In this document: positions 32,070 through 40,777 of the stretch, piece after piece | Layout: the number at the start of each line of letters is the position of its first letter | Numbering within the stretch: the stretch's first letter is position 1 | NCBI GenBank assembly: GCA_005768725.1 | Contig: VAFM01000002.1 | Coordinates: forward strand, 310,001-374,000 | Direction: 5' to 3' | DNA: 64,000 bases | Source: Blastochloris viridis | Lineage (GTDB): Bacteria; Pseudomonadota; Alphaproteobacteria; UBA2136; UBA6156 | Position numbers and translations under genes: made by a program | Notes under the pieces: model-generated | What the model saw: the letters and a program-made list of their open reading frames with translations, nothing else | The model's database searches: none | Told to the model about the DNA's origin: nothing

Positions 32070-33086
32070 ATGCGCATAAAAACCCTAACCGCCCCTAAAA
32101 TGGCGGACGCCCTCACCATCATCCGGCAAGAGCTCGGACCCGAGGCGCTGATTCTCAGCACGCGTAAGGTCACCAACGCGCAGGGCGAGCAAACGCTGGA
32201 GATCACCGCCGCGGTAAACGAGCCGGAACCCGCCTCGCAGCCGGTCGAACCCATTCCCGCCAGCATTCTGTCCGCCCGCCCGCATCCCACCTCGGCCACA
32301 CCGCACGCGGGGCTCGATACCATCCTCCGCCACCACGGCGTGAATGACGCGCTTATCAGCAAGCTCACCGCCGCCCTGCCCGGCCTCCAGTCCGCCGGTT
32401 TTTCGGCCACCGAGGCACTGGACATGCTGCTTTCCAAGATGGTGCGGTTTGTTCCGGCCACCGAGGCCCTTACCCCCGGCAAAGCGCATATCTTCCTGGG
32501 CCCTCCGGGCGCAGGCAAAACCACACTCGTCGCCAAATTAGCGGTGCAGATGCACCAGAGCGGCCGCAAAGCCGGTATCCTCTCGCTGGACGACCAGAAA
32601 CTCGCGGGCTTCGAACCGTTGGCCATCACCGCCGAAACTCTCGACGACGAAGCCTATCTCCTCACCGGCACCAGCAACCTGCAGGCCGCCGCGCAGGGCA
32701 TGGGCAAACGCCATGTGCTGCTCATCGATACCCCCGCACTCAATCCCTACCAGCCACAGGCCTTCACCAATCTTAAAAACCGTCTGGAATCGCTGGGCCT
32801 GCCCGTCATCGCCCACCTCGTTATTCCAGCCGACATGAACGCCGACGACATGGGCCTGCTGCCGGTCGCCACCCACCGCTTCAATCTGCAAAGCCTGATT
32901 GTCACCAAGCTGGATTGCACCACCCGTTACGGCGCTCTCCTCAACACCGCCGTCGCCGCCGGTCTGCCGCTGGGCCTGGCCGCCCACAACGGCAACATCG
33001 CCGCCGCCCCGCTCAATCTTACACCGCAATGGCTGGCCCAAAGCCTTGGTACCCTGCCCCGCCAACCTTGGGAGTTCACCTCATGA
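32070..33086 (+). CDS. flhF: Flagellar SRP-like GTPase FlhF
   Basis: 338 residues from the ATG at 32070 (MRIKTLTAPKMADALTIIRQELGPEALIL), the normal FlhF start; an in-frame GTG at 32040 lies inside element B2. N-terminal B domain, then NG domain with Walker A LGPPGAGKTTLVAKLA (about 150-165). The G2/G3 region reads LSLDDQKLAGFEPL and LLIDTPALNP rather than the usual DTYRIGA and DTAGR, so nucleotide handling may be altered. G4 is VTKLDCTTRYG. Sets the polar site and number of flagella with FlhG, whose ATG overlaps its stop. Confidence 0.9.
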   Translation: MRIKTLTAPKMADALTIIRQELGPEALILSTRKVTNAQGEQTLEITAAVNEPEPASQPVEPIPASILSARPHPTSATPHAGLDTILRHHGVNDALISKLTAALPGLQSAGFSATEALDMLLSKMVRFVPATEALTPGKAHIFLGPPGAGKTTLVAKLAVQMHQSGRKAGILSLDDQKLAGFEPLAITAETLDDEAYLLTGTSNLQAAAQGMGKRHVLLIDTPALNPYQPQAFTNLKNRLESLGLPVIAHLVIPADMNADDMGLLPVATHRFNLQSLIVTKLDCTTRYGALLNTAVAAGLPLGLAAHNGNIAAAPLNLTPQWLAQSLGTLPRQPWEFTS

Positions 33087-33868
33087 GTCCAGCCTCCACC
33101 ACCCCGATTTTCGCCATCGCCTCCGGTAAGGGTGGCGTCGGCAAAACATCCCTCACACTCAATCTCGCCACCTTGCTCGCCAAGCAGGGCCAACGCGTGC
33201 TGCTCTTAGATGGCGACACCGGCCTGGCCAACCTCGACGTCCAGCTCAACGTGCAACCGCAGAAGGACCTCGCCCATGTGCTGGCAGGCCAGGCGACACT
33301 CGCCGAAATCGCTCTGCCCATTCCGCAGCTTTCTACAGGCAAAGGCAGCGTCACGTTATTGCCCGGCCGAGCCGGTCACGCAGGCCTTACCAACGTCACG
33401 CAGCCGCAGCTCACACAACTGCTGACAGACCTCCGCGACCTGCCCATCGACGCCACGGTGGTCCTGATCGACGTCGCCGCAGGCGTCGCCCCCGCCCAAC
33501 TCATCATGTGCGCCCAAAGCACCGCCACGGTACTGGTCAGCACGCCCGACCCCTCCAGTCTCACCGATGCCTACGCGCTTATCAAACTGCTCTGGCAGCA
33601 GCATGGCACCGCCAATACGCGCCTGCTGGTCAATCAGGCCAGCAAGACCGAAGGCCAGCAGGTGCACACCCGCCTCAGTACCGCTGCCGAAAACTTCCTG
33701 AAACTCCCGCCCCTCCCGCTGCTGGGCATTGTCCCGACCGACAAACTTTTCAGCACCGCGGTCCGCAGCCAGGCCATCGCCACCCTCACCTACCCGCAAA
33801 GCACGGCGGTAGAGGCCTTGGAAGCCGTCCTCCCCAAACTCCTCATCCCCTCTCAAAAAGCCGCCTAA
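33083..33868 (+). CDS. flhG: MinD-like ATPase FlhG (FleN)
   Basis: 261 residues from the ATG at 33083, which overlaps the flhF stop (ATGA). Deviant Walker A IASGKGGVGKTSLTLNLA at about residues 11-28, then LLLDGDTGLANLDVQLN and the Walker B-like VVLIDVAAG, where the family's later Asp is intact. Works with FlhF to limit flagellar number and activates FlhF GTPase in other bacteria. Followed by a terminator. Confidence 0.93.
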   Translation: MSPASTTPIFAIASGKGGVGKTSLTLNLATLLAKQGQRVLLLDGDTGLANLDVQLNVQPQKDLAHVLAGQATLAEIALPIPQLSTGKGSVTLLPGRAGHAGLTNVTQPQLTQLLTDLRDLPIDATVVLIDVAAGVAPAQLIMCAQSTATVLVSTPDPSSLTDAYALIKLLWQQHGTANTRLLVNQASKTEGQQVHTRLSTAAENFLKLPPLPLLGIVPTDKLFSTAVRSQAIATLTYPQSTAVEALEAVLPKLLIPSQKAA

Positions 33869-33888
33869 AAGTCGTGTCCAAAAACGCC

Positions 33889-33912
33889 AAAAGGCGGGGT
33901 CTTTCAACCCCG
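33889..33912 (+). terminator. Terminator after flhFG
   Basis: AAGGCGGGGT-CTTTCA-ACCCCGCCTT; symmetric, so it can serve the convergent gene at 33928 too. Confidence 0.75.
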
Positions 33913-33927
33913 CCTTCCAGCTTCGTA

Positions 33928-34683
33928 TTATCCGCTGTCCGGACGTGTCCAGCCTTCAAGCTTCATGCCCAGATGCAACGGCTTATCCAATTGGGAACTC
34001 AAACCCCGAAGGCTGTTCACAACATCCCTCAGCCTCTGGGTACCGGTATTTGGATAAAGCAGAATATCCGCTTCGGTTTTCTGTACCAGTTCCGCCACGA
34101 ACTCCACATTGTCCTCATGGAGATTCTTCAGCATCACGGCATTCAGATAATGCGCATCAAGCCGCCGATTCAGCACGGTCAGTACAGCCGCCGAAACAGA
34201 CACGCCATCTAACAGAACACCCGTCACAACGTCTTCTGTGGAGGCCGGTAAAAGAACCGCCACATCTTCCGCGAGTATGAACCCGAACTCCTCCTGACTT
34301 TCCAGTACAGCCAGCACATGTGGCAGACTTTGTTCCAAGGTCGAACGCCGGATGCTCGGACCGGAGTCATACTCAAAGTCCGCCGGTTTTTGCTCTGTCA
34401 GAAGATAGATCCGTACCTCCGGTAACGCCCGCGCCCATGCCAGAAGAGTCGGCAAAGCCTTCTCATCCAGAACAAGCAAACGCGTATCGTCGGCATCAAT
34501 ATCCGCACTCACGACCCGGCCTTTTTCAACCGAGAAGCTTAACAGGGATGCATCGAAATGCTCTTCAAAATAGCGGTAGATCTCGTGGCTTCGCGCCACA
34601 CTGACCACATCACCCACCGTGACACCGTCCGGCAGTTCATGCGGTAAAAAAAAGGCAAACTCCACATGGATCGTTTTCGCCAT
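33928..34683 (-). CDS. Hypothetical protein
   Basis: 251 residues from the ATG at 34683, which has GGAGG 7 bases upstream. Soluble, acidic, no signal peptide. Stretches such as AKTIHVEFAFFLPHELPDGVTVGDVVSVARSHEIYRYFEEHF, then RIYLLTEQKPADFEYD and AVMLKNLHEDNVEFVAELVQKTEADILLYPNTG suggest an alternating alpha/beta fold. No family recognised. Flanked by terminators on both sides, so monocistronic. An imperfect 22-bp palindrome with ends TTGAT / ATCAA lies 49 bases upstream (34732-34753). Confidence 0.65.
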   Translation of the reverse strand: MAKTIHVEFAFFLPHELPDGVTVGDVVSVARSHEIYRYFEEHFDASLLSFSVEKGRVVSADIDADDTRLLVLDEKALPTLLAWARALPEVRIYLLTEQKPADFEYDSGPSIRRSTLEQSLPHVLAVLESQEEFGFILAEDVAVLLPASTEDVVTGVLLDGVSVSAAVLTVLNRRLDAHYLNAVMLKNLHEDNVEFVAELVQKTEADILLYPNTGTQRLRDVVNSLRGLSSQLDKPLHLGMKLEGWTRPDSG

Positions 34684-34773
34684 AAGTACCTCCACAGGTT
34701 GGCGCTAAACAGAAAGGTCAAGAATCACTCTTTGATACACGTATACACATCAATTAAACCCCTCACAACAGCA

Positions 34774-34803
34774 AAAAAAAGAGGAGCCATCAGCTCCTCT
34801 TTG
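34774..34803 (-). terminator. Terminator after the SDR gene
   Basis: AAAGAGGAGC-CATCA-GCTCCTCTTT, with an A run on the left giving a T run on the minus strand. Confidence 0.8.
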
Positions 34804-34819
34804 CTTTCCTGAACACCCC

Positions 34820-35545
34820 TTACTTGGCGCCAATACCGCCATCCACCAGCAGTGTCACGCCGGTAATGAATCCCGCCTCAGGGCTCGTCAAAAACGCCAC
34901 CGCGGCCGCAATATCCTCGGGCTTGCCATAACGTCCCAGCGGGACGCCAGACTTCTGGGCTTCCGAAAAATCACCACCATTATCGGGGTTCATATCGGTA
35001 TCGATCGGCCCCGGTGCCACCGCGTTCACCGTAATGTTACGCGGTGCAAAATCCAGTGCCCACGCCTGCGTGAACATGCGTACCGCAGCCTTGGTCGCGC
35101 TGTATTCGGCCACCCCGGGCATAATCGCCCGCTCACCCAGTACACTCCCCACACTCACAATGCGCCCGCCGTCGGCCAGCACAGTATGGGCTTCCTGTAC
35201 GGCGGCCCATACGGCATCCACGTTCACGGCCTGCTGCTTGCGGTACAGCTCTTCATCACCACCTACAGCTTCAAATACACCGGCGTTGTTGACCAGAATA
35301 TCCAGTTTGCCATGCTTGGCCGCCGCCTCTTTCACGGCCTTGCGGACCGAAGCGATGTCCTTGCTGTCGGCTACCACATAACTGGTAGCACTGCCCAGTT
35401 CCTTTACCAGCGATTCCGCCGCATCCACGCTCTTGCTGGTCGTGAACACAACCGTCGCGCCATCCTTCACCAACCGCCGTACAATGGCCGCCCCGATCCC
35501 GCGGCTACCACCGGTCACAAACGCAATTTTACCCTTGTGTGTCAT
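34820..35545 (-). CDS. Short-chain dehydrogenase/reductase
   Basis: 241 residues, classical SDR. Cofactor loop TGGSRGIGAA (about 11-20), NNAG (about 87-90), catalytic Ser in IVSVGSVLGE and YSATK (Tyr and Lys), and the C-terminal GVTLLVDGGIGAK. Resembles 3-oxoacyl-ACP reductase-like NAD(P)H oxidoreductases; the substrate cannot be told. Transcribed away from an ArsR-type regulator with a long perfect palindrome between them, so probably its target. Confidence 0.9.
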   Translation of the reverse strand: MTHKGKIAFVTGGSRGIGAAIVRRLVKDGATVVFTTSKSVDAAESLVKELGSATSYVVADSKDIASVRKAVKEAAAKHGKLDILVNNAGVFEAVGGDEELYRKQQAVNVDAVWAAVQEAHTVLADGGRIVSVGSVLGERAIMPGVAEYSATKAAVRMFTQAWALDFAPRNITVNAVAPGPIDTDMNPDNGGDFSEAQKSGVPLGRYGKPEDIAAAVAFLTSPEAGFITGVTLLVDGGIGAK

Positions 35546-35610
35546 GCTATTATCCTTTCTCTTCTAGCAAAGTTCATCTACTCCATCACGAACCCCAACG
35601 CCTGTCCATC

Positions 35611-35635
35611 TTTATTTCGATATTTTCGAAATAAA
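35611..35635. promoter_or_regulatory. Palindromic operator between SDR and ArsR genes
   Basis: Perfect 10-base arms TTTATTTCGA (35611-35620) and TCGAAATAAA (35626-35635) with a 5-base spacer, in the shared divergent promoter region. Very likely the binding site of the adjacent ArsR-family protein. Confidence 0.75.
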
Positions 35636-35681
35636 AGTTTCACCCTTGAAAATTCAACGTCTAGCTGCTATCTGAATAAGC

Positions 35682-35984
35682 ATGAGCACCTTCACGCACC
35701 CCACGCCCGACGAGTTCGACCTGCCGCAGGTGCTGTACGCGCTCGGCGACCCCACCCGCCTCTCCATCGTCCGTAAACTGGCCGACTGCGAAGGCCTCAG
35801 CTGCGGCGATGTCTGCTGCGATACGCCGCGCAGTACGCTCACCCACCACCTCAAAATTCTGCGCGAATCCGGCCTGATCGTCACCGAAAAACAGGGCCAG
35901 ACGCACTTCAACAGCCTGCGCAAAACCGATCTGGAAAAGCGCTTCCCCGGCCTCCTCAAAAACGTGCTGCAACAACCCGCCTAA
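35682..35984 (+). CDS. ArsR/SmtB-family transcriptional regulator
   Basis: 100 residues, a single winged helix-turn-helix: VLYALGDPTRLSIVRKLAD, then CDTPRSTLTHHLKILRESGLIVTEKQGQTHFNSLR. Four cysteines cluster before and at the recognition helix (C36, C41, C45, C46), near where ArsR/CadC-type thiol or metal sites sit, so it may sense metal, thiol or oxidant. Divergent from the SDR gene with an operator between. Confidence 0.88.
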   Translation: MSTFTHPTPDEFDLPQVLYALGDPTRLSIVRKLADCEGLSCGDVCCDTPRSTLTHHLKILRESGLIVTEKQGQTHFNSLRKTDLEKRFPGLLKNVLQQPA

Positions 35985-36047
35985 AAGGCTGGCGCACCAC
36001 GCATAATTCTGTCGTCTGGCACAGAACTTGCTGCTACCTTGCAGCAT

Positions 36048-38171
36048 ATGAACCTCCTTGACGCCCTCCCCTCCCTTCTGTCGCGCCTCACCGGCACTGC
36101 GGGCAATGTCGCCGTCAGCATCACGTTCACACCGCAACTGCCACCCGATGTCCGCCAGCAGATCCTCAACCAGAATCCCACCCAGCCCTTCACGCTGACG
36201 GTCGCTGAAGGCAAAGGCAACACGCTCACCTTTACCGCGGCCAACGGCCAAACGTTTCAGGCCACGGTCAACCCGCCCCTTCCCACCGGCACGCGCCTGC
36301 AACTCAGCCCTGCCGATGTTCTGCTGAACCAGAGCCCGACCACACCCATCGCCCTTCAGGCCAAAATCCTGCCAACACCCACAACCGGCACCAGCGGCGC
36401 AACCGCCGTCATCACTCAGCCCGCTACTCCGGCCGCCCCCCAACCGCAACCTACACCGCCGCCTTATCCCGTCCTGCAGATGTCGGCTGAAGCCACCTCC
36501 CCCCAGGCCCTCAGCACCGCCATCAGCAACGCACTGGCGCAGCAACAGCCGGTTCTCCAACCCACTACACCGGGCCAACCCGTGCCTCTGCCCGTCCCCG
36601 CAGGGCCGGTCGCGGTCATACAACCGAACACCCTGCCGCAGAACCTCTTCAACCAACTGCTCACGCTGCTCCCCACCGCACCGATGAAAGCCGACGGTAC
36701 CCAACCCGCCGTGCTCCAACCGGCAGATACGCCGACCGTGCCACTGCCCAACAGCCGCCCCACCGGCACGCCCATTGCGCTCAATCTGGGGGTAGAGCTC
36801 AAACCGAACCAGCCGCAACCGGCCATCATTCTGCCACCCGCCGCAACACCGGCCACACCGCAATCAACGGTTCAACCGACACTCGTCCTCACCGGCCCCA
36901 GCACCGCGGCCCCGCAACTCCCCACGCAACCCATCGCCCTTGCCAACGCCCCGACGGTCCCGCAAATCACCGACGCACCGGAGGTTGCTCCCACTCCCGT
37001 CGCCGCCCGTATTCTGCCGCCGCAACCGGGCCAACCGGCCACCCAGCAAACCGCCTTGCTGGCCAGCGGCGCCACAGTTACACTCACAAGCCAGCAACCT
37101 CTCCCAACCGGAAGCATCGTCATCATGCCGGATATCCCTCTGAATCCATCTGCCGCCGTGCAACGTGTACTGGCGCCGGATAGCCAGTCCCAGCAACAGC
37201 CCAACACCAATCTGCAGGGCAACCAAACACCAGCCACCGCCGCGCCCACCGCACCGCAGATGAAGACCGCCGTCCTCGCACCGGGTATGGTCGTACAGGG
37301 CACCATCACGGGGCAGAATGAACAGGGCCAGCCGCTACTCACCCTCACTGCACCGCCGCCCATGGCAGGCCAGCAGGCCGCACTGAATCTCACCAATCCC
37401 ACCGCCCTGTTACCGATGGGCGCGGGGCTGACCATCCGGGTCGACAACTCTCTCGCCGCCACGATTCTCGGCCTGACGCTGCCCGCCCAGACGCAGGCGG
37501 CCTATACGGTCGGTACCATCGGTGCCCGCTGGGAAAACCTCCAGCAAGGCCTCCACGCCCTTCAGCAGCAATCACCGCAGATGGCCGAACGCCTGCGCGC
37601 CAGCCTGCCGCAACTGAGCAATATGCTGCCGGGGCTGATTGCCTTCACCAACGCCCTGCGCACAAACGATCCTGAAAAGGCGCTGGACCGCGAAGCCGCC
37701 CGCATCCTTAAAGCGATGGGAATCGACTTATCATCCGACATTTCCCAACTCAGCCAGCTGCAACAGCGCCCTTCTCCGCAGGCCGACCACCAATGGCGCG
37801 GCACGCTGTTTCCGTATGTCGAGGCACCCGGCGAAGACCCGCGCCAGGGTGGCTTTTTCTGGCGCCGGGAAAAGAAGGATGACCCCCGTGCCCCCACCTC
37901 CACACGCTTTGTGGTAGAGGTCGATATGTCCAACATGGGCGCCTTGCAGCTCGACGGTCTGGTCACCTATCCCGACATCTGGCTCAAACTCCGCCGCACC
38001 AGCCAGCCGGAAGAAGGCTTTACCGAGAACCTGCAGGCCATGGTCACAAGCCTCCTGCAAAGCTACGGCCTCAACGGCGGTATCGCGGTCGAAACCACCG
38101 CCACCTTCCCGGTCAATCCACGCGCCGAATTGCTGGCCGAAACCGACAATCCGCTGCCCACAAGTGCCTGA
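36048..38171 (+). CDS. Second FliK-like Pro/Gln-rich protein
   Basis: 707 residues from the ATG at 36048; an in-frame TTG three codons earlier is less likely and neither has a clear ribosome-binding site. Residues 1-90 look beta-rich (VAVSITFTPQLPPDVRQQILNQNPTQPFTLTVAEGKGNTLTF). About 100-460 is low-complexity Pro/Gln/Thr/Ala. The C-terminal part (about 590-680) reads FVVEVDMSNMGALQLDGLVTYPDIWLKLRRT and LQSYGLNGGI, resembling the Flg_hook domain of FliK. With a canonical fliK at 10494, this is a second ruler-like protein or another secreted flagellar factor. Confidence 0.7.
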   Translation: MNLLDALPSLLSRLTGTAGNVAVSITFTPQLPPDVRQQILNQNPTQPFTLTVAEGKGNTLTFTAANGQTFQATVNPPLPTGTRLQLSPADVLLNQSPTTPIALQAKILPTPTTGTSGATAVITQPATPAAPQPQPTPPPYPVLQMSAEATSPQALSTAISNALAQQQPVLQPTTPGQPVPLPVPAGPVAVIQPNTLPQNLFNQLLTLLPTAPMKADGTQPAVLQPADTPTVPLPNSRPTGTPIALNLGVELKPNQPQPAIILPPAATPATPQSTVQPTLVLTGPSTAAPQLPTQPIALANAPTVPQITDAPEVAPTPVAARILPPQPGQPATQQTALLASGATVTLTSQQPLPTGSIVIMPDIPLNPSAAVQRVLAPDSQSQQQPNTNLQGNQTPATAAPTAPQMKTAVLAPGMVVQGTITGQNEQGQPLLTLTAPPPMAGQQAALNLTNPTALLPMGAGLTIRVDNSLAATILGLTLPAQTQAAYTVGTIGARWENLQQGLHALQQQSPQMAERLRASLPQLSNMLPGLIAFTNALRTNDPEKALDREAARILKAMGIDLSSDISQLSQLQQRPSPQADHQWRGTLFPYVEAPGEDPRQGGFFWRREKKDDPRAPTSTRFVVEVDMSNMGALQLDGLVTYPDIWLKLRRTSQPEEGFTENLQAMVTSLLQSYGLNGGIAVETTATFPVNPRAELLAETDNPLPTSA

Positions 38172-38261
38172 CGCGTAAGTCTGCCACACACCCTCTCCAA
38201 AAGCCGGTGAAGCTCCGGCATCCCTCTTGCAGTATACGCACGGGCCATGCAGGGTCAGACT

Positions 38262-39248
38262 ATGTCACTCGTGCCTCCTGCATCGCCTTTTGCATCCGCC
38301 ACTTCGGCGGCTTCGTCTGCCACGCCATCGACGTCGACCCCGTCTCTTGGTCTGATATCTCCGGCCAACCGCCCGCAGTTATCGGATGCGCTCTTCAACA
38401 AATTCGCAGGCCTCATTTACGAACTGTCCGGCATGCGGTTCGAAGCCAACAAATCCTATTTCATCGCCAGCAAGCTGGACCTCCGCGTCCAGGCCCTCGG
38501 CCTTAAAAACTTCGAAGCGTATCTGGCGTATCTGGAAAGCCCTTCCGGCCGCAGCGAATACGGCTTCCTGATCGACGAGATCACCATCAACGAAACCTTC
38601 TTCTACCGCCATGAGCCGCAGTTGCAGGCCTTCCTCGATGAAGTCCTGATGCCGATGATCTTCGCTCGCAAGGCCCAGCGTCAGATGCGCTTCCGCATCC
38701 TCTCCGCCGCGGCTTCCACAGGCGATGAACTTTACACCATCGCGCTGATGCTCAAAGACATGGGCCTGGTCGGCAAGGATATGACCTTCGAACTGGTCGG
38801 TACCGACATCTGCCACGACGCACTCCAGAAAGCCCGCGCCGGGGTTTACCGCAAGTACAATATCCGCAACGTGCCAGCTTCCATTCTGCAGCAGAACTTC
38901 GATCACGCCGCCGGAAGTGGTGGCGGTACCGAAACCTGGACCATCAAGCCAGACATCAAAGCCATGTGCCGCTTCCAGGAGGGCAACCTGATGGACGCCA
39001 CGCGCACCAGTGCTCTGGGCAAATTCGATATCATCTTCTGCCGCAATGTGCTGATCTACTTCGACGAAGCCAGCAAGGAAAAGGTCGTCCGTAACCTCGC
39101 CAATATTCTCACCGACGACGGCTTCGTGCTGCTCGGCCACTCCGAGAACATCTACAGCCAGCGCCATATCCTGCGCCCGGACAAAACCCACACCAATGCC
39201 ATCGCCTACGGCAAGGCCCCTCCCGGTACACCCAAATACAACGTCTAA
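38262..39248 (+). CDS. cheR: Chemoreceptor methyltransferase CheR
   Basis: 328 residues from the ATG at 38262, with AGGG 6-7 bases upstream; an in-frame ATG at 38247 lacks one. A Ser/Ala/Pro-rich leader of about 40 residues precedes the CheR N-domain (FNKFAGLIYELSGMRFEANKSYFIASKLDLRV) and the SAM-dependent domain (ITINETFFYRHEPQL; RILSAAASTGDELYTIAL; GTDICHDALQKARAGVY; FDIIFCRNVLIYFD). The SAM loop usually reads SxGEEPYS; here ASTGDELYT. Methylates receptor glutamates. Confidence 0.95.
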   Translation: MSLVPPASPFASATSAASSATPSTSTPSLGLISPANRPQLSDALFNKFAGLIYELSGMRFEANKSYFIASKLDLRVQALGLKNFEAYLAYLESPSGRSEYGFLIDEITINETFFYRHEPQLQAFLDEVLMPMIFARKAQRQMRFRILSAAASTGDELYTIALMLKDMGLVGKDMTFELVGTDICHDALQKARAGVYRKYNIRNVPASILQQNFDHAAGSGGGTETWTIKPDIKAMCRFQEGNLMDATRTSALGKFDIIFCRNVLIYFDEASKEKVVRNLANILTDDGFVLLGHSENIYSQRHILRPDKTHTNAIAYGKAPPGTPKYNV

Positions 39249-39252
39249 ACGC

Positions 39253-40314
39253 ATGCGCCCCTCCAGCTCGACAAGGATAATTCATTTCCTCATCCTCCTC
39301 GGTTCTTGCCTCACCGGAACCATATCGGCCGACGATTGGGGCGCCATGGCGACCATCAGCACCACCATGGGCGTGCAAGAAGGACGTTTGTGTTTGGGAG
39401 AATCAAGCCGCGGCGATATCGGCTGTCCAACCTACGCACCCTCCGTCAGCCCCACAGGTACTCTTACCACCACTGCTGTCAGCCTCACCACATCTGGCAC
39501 GAATTGGGGTTATCTAACGAATTCGGCCAGTTATATTCCCAATCTCAGCGGCAACACAGCTTCATTTACCAATACAGTTCTCACCGGCAGCCGCCTGTGG
39601 GGAGCCTCCACATTCGGCTCAGACCATTTCTGGATAGGGTTAAGAGGCACCGCGGCAGACGGCCAGCGTATCGGCATCGGCATCAAACCCGCAAACACCG
39701 ATGGTCTGGTCGATTCCCTCATCTTTACCACCAACGGCAGCACCCGGATGGTGATCTCACCGACCGGCTATATCGGTATGGGTACCAACATTCCACTTGC
39801 ACCGCTGCACGTACAAACAGCAACGTCTCAAGTGCCTCTTAATCTTCAGAACAGCACCCAGCGGTGGATGGTCGGCCCCGATAGCAACGCTGCCTTTGTC
39901 ATTTATAATGCAGGCAACACAGGCGCCTACTTGCCGAACGGAGGCACAGCATGGGTCGCCAACTCCGACGCCCGTCCGAAGAAAGATATTCAGCCCCTGT
40001 CGGAACACAAAGGTCTTGAAGCCCTCGCCCAGCTCACACCGGTTACATTCCACTGGCGCACGGTAGGCGCACCTGACAGTACGCAAACAGGCTTTCTGGC
40101 CCAGAATGTTGAAAAGGTCTTCCCCGAACTGGTCAGCCCCGCACCGAACACCACCATCCGCACCGACACAGGTGCCACCGTCAGCCTGACCGATGTAAAG
40201 GGCGTCAATTACGAAGGCCTTATAACCCCCATGATCCTCGCCATTCAGCAACTGAAAGCCGAGAACGAGCAACTCCGCCAGCGTCTCGAACGCCTTGAAG
40301 CAAACGCGAAGTAA
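39253..40314 (+). CDS. Secreted protein with S74 intramolecular chaperone domain
   Basis: 353 residues from the ATG at 39253, 5 bases after the cheR stop, with a signal peptide (about 6-26, IIHFLILLGSCLTGTISA). The middle is Thr/Ser/Gly-rich and beta-like. The C-terminus is a Peptidase_S74 domain: NSDARPKKDIQPLSEH, FHWRTVG, TGFLAQNVEKVFPELV, VNYEGLITPMILAIQQLKAENEQLRQRLERLEA. In phage tail spikes and some bacterial surface proteins this domain trimerises the fibre and cuts itself off at the Ser of the SD motif. No phage genes are nearby. Confidence 0.85.
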   Translation: MRPSSSTRIIHFLILLGSCLTGTISADDWGAMATISTTMGVQEGRLCLGESSRGDIGCPTYAPSVSPTGTLTTTAVSLTTSGTNWGYLTNSASYIPNLSGNTASFTNTVLTGSRLWGASTFGSDHFWIGLRGTAADGQRIGIGIKPANTDGLVDSLIFTTNGSTRMVISPTGYIGMGTNIPLAPLHVQTATSQVPLNLQNSTQRWMVGPDSNAAFVIYNAGNTGAYLPNGGTAWVANSDARPKKDIQPLSEHKGLEALAQLTPVTFHWRTVGAPDSTQTGFLAQNVEKVFPELVSPAPNTTIRTDTGATVSLTDVKGVNYEGLITPMILAIQQLKAENEQLRQRLERLEANAK

Positions 40315-40353
40315 ACAGTGTGTTCACAGGGCATTGTCGCCCGCGTAGCTTCG

Positions 40354-40767
40354 CTAGCTCTTGATCCGCCCGGCCACTTCATCCAAAGCATTCTGCGCCT
40401 TCTTCATGCGCTCCTTGCGCCGCTCCATCAGCTTCTTCTCCCACAACAGCTCATAGGTTTTTTGCTGGGCATACAGTTCCTGCAACTGCTTTTGTTGCAC
40501 AGCTTCCTGCTCCAGCAACACTTCTTCCATCTGCTTCAGTTCGGCAATCTCACGCCGCACACGCTCCTGAAACGCCCCCGCCGCCTGCAGCGACAGCACA
40601 TCGTCTTCTGCCACAGCCGTCACAAACGCAACCGCCGCTTCCTGTTCCAGCTCTTTCACACGCTCACGACACGCCGCAATCGCTTCACGGGTTTTCGCCA
40701 GCGCGCTCTGCACGGTTTCCACCTTGCGCTCGGCAACCTTAATCAAAACCTCAAGCGTCTCAGCCAT
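40354..40767 (-). CDS. fliJ: Flagellar export chaperone FliJ
   Basis: 137 residues, an almost continuous antiparallel coiled coil (TLEVLIKVAERKVETVQSALAKTREAIAACRERVKELEQEAAVAF; ERVRREIAELKQMEEVLLEQEAVQQKQLQELYAQQKTYELLWEKKLMERRKERMKKAQNALDEVAGR). Sits 10 bases after fliI, the standard order; FliJ is the stalk-like partner of the FliI hexamer. Confidence 0.9.
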   Translation of the reverse strand: MAETLEVLIKVAERKVETVQSALAKTREAIAACRERVKELEQEAAVAFVTAVAEDDVLSLQAAGAFQERVRREIAELKQMEEVLLEQEAVQQKQLQELYAQQKTYELLWEKKLMERRKERMKKAQNALDEVAGRIKS

Positions 40768-40777
40768 GGCTTACGGC

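Noticed and set aside
39253..40314. Prophage, based on the S74 tail-spike-type domain
   Set aside because: No capsid, tail, integrase or lysis gene nearby; the gene has a signal peptide and sits among chemotaxis genes.
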